DNA from: Nemertoderma westbladi | Lineage: Eukaryota > Xenacoelomorpha > Nemertodermatida > Nemertodermatidae | Direction: 5' to 3' | DNA length: 45,853 nt | Assembly (NCBI GenBank): GCA_032718475.1 | Contig: JAUCBJ010006195.1 | Coordinates: 1 to 45,853 of the forward strand | Shown: positions 20,101-32,100 of the stretch, piece after piece | How the letters are laid out: each line of letters begins with the position of its first letter | Position numbering within the stretch: position 1 is the first letter of the stretch | The notes under the pieces: generated by a model | Told to the model about the DNA's origin: nothing | Database searches by the model: none | The model's input: the letters and a program-made list of their open reading frames with translations, nothing else | Position numbers and translations under genes: made by a program

Positions 20101-23100
20101 GCAGTGAAGTCCTTCCACGTTTTCTTACCCTTTAACCCTATCCATACTGGGGGGGGGGGGGGGGGGGACTTTTGGAGACGCACTTTATTTGATTGCTTGG
20201 TTCAAAGCCAAACCACATTTATTGCAAGTGAAATTTCATTACTTTTCCTAAAATTTATTATTCTTTATCTTAAAACAAAAATTAATTTTCATATTATTAT
20301 TTATGACCATGAAAATGACATGTAAACTGACCTGTCTCTGAAACTGTCATATTATTGGCTGAACTATTGTAGGAGGGAAATTTTAAATGATTATACAATG
20401 TTTGCAATGTTTACAATGTTTAAACATAATTATAGTATATAAATATTATATTTGAGCATTAGTGTGTGGCATATTTGGATAGAGGAATAAATTTTGTATC
20501 TAAAACGTTTTACTTTAAAGTAATATCATCACACCACACAAAGTTATATGCTTCCAAACTTTACGTCCCCATAAGTCCCCCCCCCCCCCCCCCCCCCCCC
20601 CGGTAGTTTGAGAGTCTAAAGTACCCCGGTATGGATAGAGTTAAACAATTAAGTATTATTAATCAATAAATATATAATAATATTCACAATAATATTCATA
20701 AACATATATATATGTAATATAATAGAAACAGAACCTTTATTTGTCGGCAGAGACTGCTCCGTCTCCTGGCTGGATTAGGTTTCGGTTCCGGTGGATAATC
20801 TGTCATGTCTTCCACAGTAATGCGAATCGTCTGGAACGAGGCAGCGAGGCGATTGGACGGGAGATTAACCAATGGGGAGCTGTTCTGCAGATCTTCCAGG
20901 GAGGTCTCCAGGCACTCAGCGATCGAGGGGTCTAGATCCCAGAATCCCTCGGCTTTCTGTAGGTTGACCAATAGGATTAGTTGGACGTTGGGTTCCACAG
21001 CGTTCCCATGGCAACCACCATTCGCGGGCAACAGTTGAGGACGTCTGGGGGCCGAGTCACCGAATATACTTTTGGCGCAAGATTTTATTGTTGATGTTAT
21101 TTGTCGGATTAATGATGTTTTTGAATGATTCGTCTTTTCCGACAGACTATCTCCCATGTTATTAAGGAGTTCTAAATTATTTCGCAGCGGTTTTTCCCGT
21201 TTGTGGCAGGCCTTGGAATGTGCAATTCGTGATTTGCAGCTATATACTTTGCACATAGTGTAATCGTCATCTAAAAATAAATATTTTATTATTGTTGAAA
21301 TTATTAACCCTAGGTACAGTAGGATTGTTATTTATTCAAAACACAGTTGAAAACACTTAGAAAAGAGCAGAACACAGTATAAGCAAAATATTTTATATAG
21401 ATAAGATATGTTTATAAGTTATTATAAGCATTATGTTTGGGCAGGGTTTCCTCATTTTTGCTGTGTTCTATTGTGTTCCCCTGCGTTTGTAAAATCGTAT
21501 CACTAATAACAGTAATATACAAACACAGTAACGAACTATAAAGTAACATATAATATTACATAGTATAGTATCACCACTATAATTTGGATATTCTAGATTA
21601 TACATACTATATTATATATCTATACCATTATCTATATTATAATGTTATTACAAATGTAATAATTGTAATTGATATTATAATTGAAAAAGTTATAAAAAGT
21701 TCAAGTTTATTTGGTACAACAGTATTACATAGCCAGTAATAGTACAGCATACATAAGTAGGACAGTCACAAAGGAATATATAATGAAGTACGGCAGGCAG
21801 TATTCCGCTACTTTATTTCACGTGTAATGTAAAAAAATAAATATGTGTTAGTTTTCTAAATAAATACCAGGAGCGTGGAGCAATTTTTGAACAATTTTTA
21901 CCATAGCATATTTCGAGGTGGTATTTGCAGTATCTCTATGTACGGTATTGCTTTGTATGGGAAAATAACATGGGTTATTATAAATTTTAAACGTTCATAT
22001 TACTTAGAACTCATTAAATCCCGAGTTTTACTTTACCCGGGTAAGAAAAGAGAAGTTAATATAAAACTCGCCAGGTCTACCTTTTACTTGAGCCCCTACA
22101 GGTACGGTTGGGTAGACAGTTAACAGTTCGATCCCAGCTGGAAGTCATTGCCGAATTTGCAAAGCTTCACTCAATGAAAGTATTAATAATATGAAACCAC
22201 TTATTCAGCAAAGCCAATTCTGCCACGACCGAGGACAGATAGTTGGATGTGGAATAACCTCCTAATCACCCACTAACTCCCAAGAGGAAGAAAAATTTAA
22301 ATAAATTATTTGATTATCATTATCCAAATTGATGACAAGTTTTTACCAATAACAAAGCGCCATTGGATTGGGGACTCCTACTCTGCCGCCCTAATGCAAA
22401 AGCACGTAACTCAATATTTGCAGAAAATGAGATATTGTTGGAAAGAGCAGAAGAAGATCTGTCAGCTGATAAAGTTTCAACCAATGAAAAGGCTGTTTTT
22501 GGTGGAAAATTCGAAAAGTGTACCGCAAATAATTTTTATCAATAATGTATCTCAATTAAAAACCATAAGGGTATGAAGGCAAAAAAAACATACAATATCT
22601 CAACTCATGTAAATGTCAAATTCGCGTATCTCAAGACCAATATCACCTATGTCACGTATCTCATGAGTATCTCGTTATACCACATTTTGAATTCGCCAAC
22701 TTTAATATTAAAGGCTCATGTGCCACTACAATACAAATTAACTAATTTTAAATTCAATTGGATATAAGTTACGTCATGACAGTTTAATACTGGGACTAGC
22801 AGAACCTAAATCTTTGAGCTTCATTTTCTTTTTACAGCTTAAATTTTTTTGTGTTTTAAGTGCTTTTGCTTTAGGACACGGCAGTACTGTATGAATATGT
22901 TATGCAACCCCAATGAAATATATATTTAGAAGGTTAACAAACCCCGCCAGTCGGAAATCTGTGTTGGAATCTGTGTGTCGTCGTAGAGTACAGACCCTGT
23001 CCGACCAATTCCGAAACTCCATCTGTCTGCAGTCCTGGTTGCATGGCTTGGCGTCTGGTGAGTCTGTTTGTTGTTCATCGAGCCAACACCCAATGGCGCC

Positions 23101-26100
23101 AAATCCTAGTAATTACAATAAATTCAATATTAAAGTTTTATTTCAGTTTATTATTAATTTAATTTATCGAGATTATTTTAACCCCGAAATAATGTAACCT
23201 CAAAACAAATTAGTAATAAAACAAGTTTTTTTAGTTATTCATTTACGAATGAAAAAATTTATACATAATTTTTGATGAAATTTAACTAAAAATAAGAGAT
23301 TTTTAACTCTATAATTGTTTTAACATCGTTAAATTAAGATCTTCGGAATTTAGCAAGAGATTTGGATGAAACGAACAGCATTGTGAAATATATAGCAATA
23401 AACTGATTACAGCGCCACTAGGAGTCGAACTCTGGCCTCCCCGTTAACGTGACAGGTATTCTTACCACTGAACTACAACGCCTACAGAGGATCGGGAGAT
23501 ATTTCACAATACTACTCCCATTCAGCTTCCTAACGGTAGCTGAGGAATACAGCAATACATTGCAAGTGGCTTTTAAACTGCAGGATCTTTTGTAGTAGCT
23601 GTTAATATATACATAATCAACTACTCTAGTCCCAAAAGTAAAATAAAATCGCTTTTAATGATAAATATTTTTTAAATATTGTTTTCGTTTTATCATCATC
23701 ATCACAATGGAATAGAAATGAAATACACTAGACAGTAATCTGAAAGCCTACTGATAATTACTACTAATAATAATATAAATAAATCTAATTTTTAGATAAG
23801 AAAGGATTTAGGTAAGAAACTGTCAATCATATATTATTGGCGCTGCAGTACCACATCAACCTACATGCTCTGGCAGTAGGGTAGCACACCTGCCAGTGGG
23901 AAATTACTATTTATTAATAAAATTTGGACAAATGCTGTGTTAGTAACGCTTACCGGAAAATTCATTTTCATCTGTTAAATCTATTATACTTAGTCGCCTG
24001 TCTCGAAATGAAAATTTATTATATTTTTCGAATCAATCCCGTAGGTATTTTCACGATTTTCTACATGAGGTGATGAATTTCGATTAAATTAATTAAATGT
24101 CAAAGCTTATGTATCTTATCAAATTTATCCGAAACTATTTTCCAATATACACAAATCAGGCAATATTATGTAATTATGATAGTTCTGAAAGAGGACAATT
24201 ACAGAAAGTTCACGAAATCTACAGAAAGAAATGCGAAAGTTATCGAAAAGGTAAAAGAAGGGATGAAAAGATATCCATTCACTGATAGGGCGGGGACCAT
24301 TTCGGACTGTCAGCGTTCGATTGCATTCAGAAACAAAAAAGATAGGGACGGACTATGTATTTAATGTATTTAAGGTCTACTTTCTCACTACTTCTTCATA
24401 GTAACAACAACGATATCCGTATGTTGTAAAACGAAAGAAGTCTCTCTCTGGGAGTAATCAGACTGCGATTTAACAATTTAAGGAATCCCACCATGGTTGA
24501 TCTTCCACAGTAAACCCCTCCACTCTGTTTCCTAAAGGAATGCCTGTTCACCACCATTGATGATCTTCCACAGCAAACCCTTCCACTCTGTTTCCTAAAG
24601 GAATGCCTGTTGTTCATCACCATGGATGATCTTCCACAGTAAACCCTTCCACTCTGTTTCCTAAAGGAATGCCTGTTCACCACCATGGATGATCTTCCAC
24701 AGTAAACCCTTCCACTCTGTTTCCTAAAGGAATGCCTGTTGTTCACCATCATGGGTGATCTTCCACAGTAAACCCTTCCACTCTGTTTCCTAAAGGAATG
24801 CCTGTTCACCACCATGGTTGATCTTTCACAGTAAACCCTTCCACTCTGTTTCCTAAAGGAATGCCTGTTCACCACCATGGATGATCTTCCACAGTAAACC
24901 CTTCCACTCTGTTTCCTAAAGGAATGCCTGTTGTTCACCATCATGGGTGATCATCCACAGTAAACCCTTCCACTCTGTTTCCTAAAGGAATGCCTGTTCA
25001 CCACCATGGGTGATCTTCCACAGTGAACCCTTCCACTCTGTTTCCTAAAGGAATGCCTGTTCACCACCATGGGTGATCTTCAACAGTAAACCCTTCCACT
25101 ATGTTTGCTAAATGAATGCCTGTTCACCACCATGGGTGATCTTCCACAGTGAACCCTTCCACTCTGTTTCCTAAAGGAATGCCTGTTCACCACCATAGGT
25201 GATCTTCCACAGTAAACCCTTCCATTCTGTTTCCTAAAGGAATGCCTGTTCACCACCATAGGTGATCTTCCACAGTAAACCCTTCCATTCTGTTTCCTAA
25301 AGGAATGCTTGTTCACCACCATGGGTGATCTTCCACAGTAAACCCTTCCACTCTATTTCCTAAAGGAATGCCTGTTCACTACCATGGGTGATCTCCCACA
25401 GTAAACCCTTCCACTCTGTTTCCTAAAGGAATGCCTGTTCTGCACCATGGGTGATCTTCCACAGGAAACCCTTCCACTCTGTTTCCTTAAGGAATGCCTG
25501 TTCACCACCATGGGTGATCTTCCACAGTGAACCCTTCCACTCTGCTTCCTAAAGGAATGCCTGTTCACCACCATGGGTGATCTTCCACAATAAAGCATTC
25601 CACTCTGTTTCCTAAAGGAATGCCTGTTCACCACCATGGGTGATCTTCCACAGTGAACCCTTCCACTCTGTTTCCTAAAGGAATGCCTGTTCACCACCAT
25701 GGGTGATATTTTACAGTAAACCCTTCCACTCTGTTTCCTAAAGGAATGCCTGTTCACCACCACGGGTGATCTTCCACAGTGAACCCTTCCACTCTGTTTC
25801 CTAAAGGAATGCCTGTTCACCACCAAGAGTGATTTTTCACAGTAAATCCTTCCACTCTGTTTCCTAAAGGAATGCCTGTTCACCACCATGGGTGATCTTC
25901 CACAGTAAAGCATTCCATTCTGTTTCCTAAAGGAATGCTTGTTCACCACCATGGGTGATTTTCCACAGTAAACCCTTCCACTCTGTTTCCTAAAGGAATG
26001 CTTGTTCACTACCATGGGTGATCTTCCACAGTAAACCCTTCCACTCTGTTTCCTAAATGAATGCCTGTTCACCACCAAGGGTGATCTTTCACAGTAAACC

Positions 26101-29100
26101 CTTCCAATCTGTTTCCTAAAGGAATGCCTGTTCACCACCATGGGTGATATTTCACAGTAAACCCTTCCACTCTGTTTCCTAAAGGAATGCCTGTTCACCA
26201 CCATGGGTGATCTTCCACAGTGAACCCTTCCACTCTGTTTCCTAAAGGAATGCCTGTTCACCACCATGGGTGATATTTCACAGTAAACCCTTCCACTCTG
26301 TTTCCTAAAGGAATGCCTGTTCACCACCATGGGTGATCTTCCACAGTAAAGCATTCCATTCTGTTTCCTAAAGGAATGCTTGTTCACCACCATGGGTGAT
26401 TTTCCACAGTAAACCCTTCCACTCTGTTTCCTAAAGGAATGCTTGTTCACTACCATGGGTGATCTTCCACAGTAAACCCTTCCACTCTGTTTCCTAAAGG
26501 AATGCCTGTTCACCACCATGGGTGATCTTCCACAGTGAACCCTTCCACTCTGTTTCCTAAAGGAATGCCTGTTCACCACCATGGGTGATATTTCACAGTA
26601 AACCCTTCCACTCTGTTTCCTAAAGGAATGCCTGTTCACCACCATGGGTGATATTTCACAGTAAACCCTTCCACTCTGTTTCCTAAAGGAATGCCTGTTC
26701 ACCACCATGGGTGATCTTCCACAGTGAACCCTTCCACTCTGTTTCCTAAAGGAATGCCTGTTCACCACCATGGGTGATATTTCACAGTAAACCCTTCCAC
26801 TCTGTTTCCTAAAGGAATGCCTGTTCACCACCATGGGTGATCTTCCATAGTAAACCCTTCCACTCTGTTTCCTAAAGGAATACCTGTTCACCGCCCTGGG
26901 TGATCGATCTCCCACAGTAAACCATTCCACTCTGTCCCCCAAAGGAATGCCTGTTCACCAACATGGGTGATCTTCCACAGTAAAGCATTCCATTCTGTTT
27001 CCTAAAGGAATGCTTGTTCACCACCATGGGTGATTTTCCACAGTAAACCCTTCCACTCTGTTTCCTAAAGGAATGCTTGTTCACTACCATGGGTGATCTT
27101 CCACAGTAAACCCTTCCACTCTGTTTCCTAAAGGAATGCCTGTTCACCACCAAGGGTGATCTTTCACAGTAAACCCTTCCACTATGTTTCCTAAAGGAAT
27201 GCCTGTTCACCACCATGGGTGATCTTCCACAGTAAACCCTCTTCCACTCTGTTTACTAAAGGATAGCCTGTTCACCACCATGGGTGATCTTCCACAGTAA
27301 ACCATTCCACTCTGTTTACTAAAGGAATGCCAGGTCACCACAATGGGTGATCTTCCACAGTAAACCATTCCACTCTGTTTACTAAAGGAATGCTTGTTCA
27401 CCACCATGGATGATCTTCCATAGTAAACCCTTCCACTCTGTTTCCAAAATTAATGCCTCTTCACCTTCGGGTGATCTTCCTTATTATGTAAGAATGCATG
27501 TTATGCACCACCATGCATGGGTGATCTTCCAAAGTAAACCCTTCCACTCTGTTTCCTAAAGGAATGGCTGTTCACCACCATGGGTGTTCTTCCACAATAT
27601 ACCCTTCCACTCTGTTTCCAAAAGGAATGCCTGTTCACCACCATGGGTGATCTTCCACAATAAACCCTTCCACTCTGTTTCCTAAAGGAATACCTGTGGA
27701 CCACCATGGGTGATCTTCCACAGTAAACCCTTCCACTCTGTTTCCAAAAGGAATGCCTGTTCACCACCATGAGTGCTCTTCCACAGTAAACCCTTCCACT
27801 CTGTTTCCTAACGGAATGCCTGTACACCACCATGGGTGATCTTCCACAGTAAACCCTTCCACTCTGTTTCTTAAAGGAATGCCTGCACACCACCATGGGT
27901 GATCTTCCACAGTAAACCCTTCCACTCTGTTTCCTAAAGGAATTCCTTTTTCACCACCATAGGTGATCCTCCACAGTAATCCCTTCCACTCTGTTTCCTA
28001 AAGGAATGCCTGCTCACCACCATGGTTGATCTTTCACAGTAAACCCGTCCACTCTGTTTCGTAAAGGAATGCCTGTTCACCACCATGGGTGATCTTCCAC
28101 AGTGAACCCTTCCACTCTGTTTCCTAAAGGAATGCCTGTTCACCACCATAGGTGATCTTCCACAGTAAACCCTTCCACTCTGTTTCCAAAAAGAATGTCT
28201 GTTCACCACCATGGGTGATCTTCCACAGTAAACCCTTCCACTCTGTTTCCTAAAGGAATGCCTGTTCACCACCATGGGTGATCTTCCACAGTAAACCCTT
28301 CCACTCTGTTTCCTAAAGGAATGCCTGTTCACCACCAATGGGTGATCTTCCACAGTAAACCCTTCCACTCTGTTTCCTAAAGGAATCCTGTTCACCACCA
28401 TGGGTGATCTTCCACAGTAAACCCTTCCACTCTCTTTCCTAAAGGAATGCCTGTTCACCACCAATGGGTGTTCTTCCACAATAAACCCTTCCACTCTGTT
28501 TCCAAAAAGAATGTCTGTTCACCACCATGGGTGATCTTCCACAGTAAACCCTTCCACTCTGTTTCCTAAAGGAATGCCTGTTCACCACCATGGGTGATCT
28601 TCCACAGTGAACCCTTCCACTCTGTTTCCTAAAGGAATGCCTGTTCACCACCATGGGTGATCTTCCACTGTAAACCCTTCCACTCTGTTTCCTAAAGGAA
28701 TGCCTGTTCACCACCATGGGTGATCTTCCACAGTGAACCCTTCCACTCTGTTTCCTAAAGGAATGCCTGTTCACCACCATGGGTGATCTTCCACTGTAAA
28801 CCCTTCCACTCTGTTTCCTAAAGGAATGCCTGTTCACCATCATGGGTGATCTTCCACAGTAAACCCTTCCACTCTGTTTCCAAAAGGAATGCCTGTTCAC
28901 CACCATGGGTGATCTTCCACAGTAAACCCTTCCACTCTGTTTCCTAAAGGAATGCCTGTTCACCACCATGGGTTATCTTCCACAATAAACCCTTCCACTC
29001 TGTTTGCAAAAGGAATGTCTGTTCACCACCATGGGTAATCTTCCACAATAAACCCTTCCACTCTGTTTCCAAAAGGAATGTCTGTTCACCACCATGGGTG

Positions 29101-32100
29101 ATCTTTCACAGTAAACCCTTCCACTCTGTTTCCAAAAGGAATGTCTGTTCACCACCATGGGTGATCTTTCACAGTAAACCCTTCCACTCTGTTTCCTAAA
29201 GGAATGCCTGTTCACCATCATGGGTGATCTTCCACTGTAAACCCTTCCACTCTGTTTCCAAAAGGAATGTCTGTTCACCACCATGGGTGATCTTTCACAG
29301 TAAACCCTTCCACTCTGTTTCCTAAAGGAATGCCTGTTCACCATCATGGGTGATCTTCCACTGTAAACTCTTCCACTCTGTTTCCTAAAGGAATGCTTGT
29401 TCACCACCATGGGTGATCTTCCACAGTAAACCCTTCCACTCTGTTTCCTAAAGGAATGCCTGTTCACCACCATAGGTAATCTTCCACAGTAAACCCTTCC
29501 ACTCTGTTTCCTAAAGGAATGCCTGTTCACCACCATGGGTGATCTCTCACAGTAAACCCTTCCACTCTGTTTCCTAAAGGAATGCCCAGGAGGACCTGGT
29601 TGAACATGAACATTCACAGTTAACTCTTCCACTCGTATTTTAATAAAATAATAATAAATTAATAACATACATTTGCCAAGATCTATTATTTGTATTTTTA
29701 TTAACGAACGTTTACCAACGTTTACATGCAACGGAAGATGTGTTCTATTGCCTTCACTGGTCATCACGAACTGAGTGTACTTCGACGAAATATTAGCCAT
29801 CTTGGACACATCGGCAATCTTTCGTTTCCATTTACTGCTAATTGATGACTTTGATATTCCTGCATCGCTATGACCCCATTCTGTAATTAATAGAGTGAAC
29901 GCTTTAAGTGAGTAGTTCTGAAAAGTAAAAACAAAACGAAGAAAATTTATAATTTTTTTTTATTATAATATTAACAGATTCTGATTCGATGGCTCACATC
30001 ACATGGTACCTGCGCATATAACTTCCGCATCACTATGTGCTTGTATCTCGAGGTCTTGTATAAGTCTCCTAGCAGCTAGTTGATGGATCGTCGTTTTGGT
30101 TTCGGGATTTACAATGTTATCAAAAACGTCTCCCAATTCGATTGGAATGTCTTTGAAGAAATGGCAGCCGCCGAAATAACCTTTTATTGTAACTGAATAC
30201 GCACTCAACGAAGGCGACTTCATGTTGCGAAAATGTATACCAGTATCTATGAATATCAAGTGATCTAATTAAATTATTTACTATCTAAATAAACTATATA
30301 TTATATTACTTAATGCCGTCGGAAGCAAACTCAGTATATTACTTAAGCCCAGCGTTAAGTACGTGTTAATTTATTTAACCTTTAATTATAGATGACATTT
30401 TAAACATTTTATTGAGTTAATAACGATATATAGTTGCCGAGTTTGGGGGCGTTTATTAAAAATAAATATTAGTAAAAAAAGTATATAACATAATTAATCC
30501 ATCTTTCTGATATCGGCCCCAGTCTGTGGTCACAACATATAATTCGAATTCCCTTAACTTAAAATATATTGTGCTATATATATGTATATTTTTTCTTCTT
30601 TTTCCTTCGGTTCATTACTTTATATTTACTATTACTGTACTTATATATATATGACAATATGTATTTTCATTTATATATTTTCTTTCGGTAACTGTGCTAC
30701 ATTCGTATGATCGTATGGACGAATATTTTAGTGATCTTTGCACAGCGGGGTCGATTACGCAAAAAATGGCCAAATTCCAGGTTAAAAAATTGTAAAAAAA
30801 AATTTTCTCAAACCCTATCAAACCATACATATTTTGGAAGCCCTTAGCGTGCTGATTTCAAATGTCATAGTGGTTCATTTTTTCTACCAATAGTAAAAAA
30901 GTTATGGACGAAAAACGTATGTCTCGTCGGTAACGCTTTGTCTCATATAAATTTCCTTGTTTAAACATGCGGTACGTTTTGGACATGTCTCATCTTTAAC
31001 GATAGTTTATTTGCGTTACATCTTTCTGTGCAAGCTTTACAAGTGAGACAGCGTTACAATGCGTTACATACCGTTACATGCAGGACAACTGTGGACATGC
31101 TTAGCAATCTCATTAGGTTAACGTGAAAGCTTGAACTTGTATATCATTAGATAGTGCTTTCAGAAGCGGTATAAATAAACTTTACCTTAAGTAGATCCGA
31201 TTTGTGGAAGAAAAGTTAGAGAGAAAATAAGGGCGTTACAAGGAGGACATTTCCAATGATGTTTTTAAACTATTTGGCAAACTTTTGGGCATAATTTCTG
31301 CTAGACTTATCGATTAGCGTTCATTCGTATGGATAGCCAATAAAATTATCTTTCGGAAAATACTTACCTTGAAACAAACACATTTCTCAATAAAAAGTTA
31401 TGTTTCAAATACGAGCGTTACAACACCTAAAAAATTTATAAAAACGAACTTGTAGCATTTTTCATTCCTCCAAAAACAAAACTATAAAGAAGTATACCCC
31501 AGTAACGACTAGTACTGGATCGTAGATCACGAAATAAGCTTTTAGCTGATATGTAATAGTTTACTGGAAGTATCTCTTACTAACATTTGGTTATGATTGA
31601 TTGTATCTCAAAAAACTTAGCAACGGACATCGCATCATATGTCCATTTAGTGCTTGTAATCCAAGGAAAATATACGCCAAATTGCTTAAAACCAATGCCA
31701 AAAAATGGGCGAAAATTCGTTCTATGGAAATATATATAGGTTTATATGGATGGGTTATTTTTTTCTGAGTTATGGAATGGCGAAATTACGTCTGACACAA
31801 TTTTGGCCACTTTTTGCGTAATTGACCCAGCGGTAAATTAAGCAGATTTTATTAACCGTACAATTATTATTAATGGTTAATATTTTAAAACAATGGTAAC
31901 GTATTTTACTATCGACATATATAATATATCTTTCAGCTATATGACCGTCATCCCCACTATTACCTTGTGGTTTCTCTCCAATATCATCAAAACTGGCCCT
32001 GTCGATGCTACTCCTACCAGAGACCGATCCACATTCCACAGACAGCGACTCACAGCTATTGAATCGCGCAGACCGGGGCAAAACCTCAAGATTTCTATTT

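Larger units (their letters stand above)
18433..20734. other. Intron 9: LINE relic, MITE and AT-rich filler
   Basis: Most of the intron is taken by the L2/CR1-like LINE remnant and the TTAA-flanked MITE listed separately. The remaining stretches have no supported gene. Confidence 0.7.

Noticed and set aside
22095-22140. tRNA or SINE at a B-box-like AGTTCGATCCC
   Set aside because: No A box at a proper distance and no cloverleaf arms.
22910-23105. Candidate host exon on the minus strand between exons 8 and 9 (FGAIGCWLDEQQ...)
   Set aside because: It has an AG acceptor in a usable phase, but no donor leaves the single base that exon 9 needs, and exons 8 and 9 already join in phase without it.
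23409-23482. Functional tRNA gene
   Set aside because: The acceptor ends do not pair and U33 is missing in the only 7-base anticodon loop that can be drawn.
25353-26942. 529-codon minus-strand ORF as a repetitive protein gene
   Set aside because: It is entirely the 63-bp satellite. The frame is open because the unit is 21 codons, it is broken by indels elsewhere in the array, and it has no splice signals of its own.
24481-29600. Kozak-like CACCATGG in each 63-bp unit as a translation start
   Set aside because: The plus-strand frame from that ATG stops after six codons in the typical unit, so the match is likely chance.
24484-29634. CRISPR array
   Set aside because: Units are contiguous with no unique spacers, and the setting is a eukaryotic intron.
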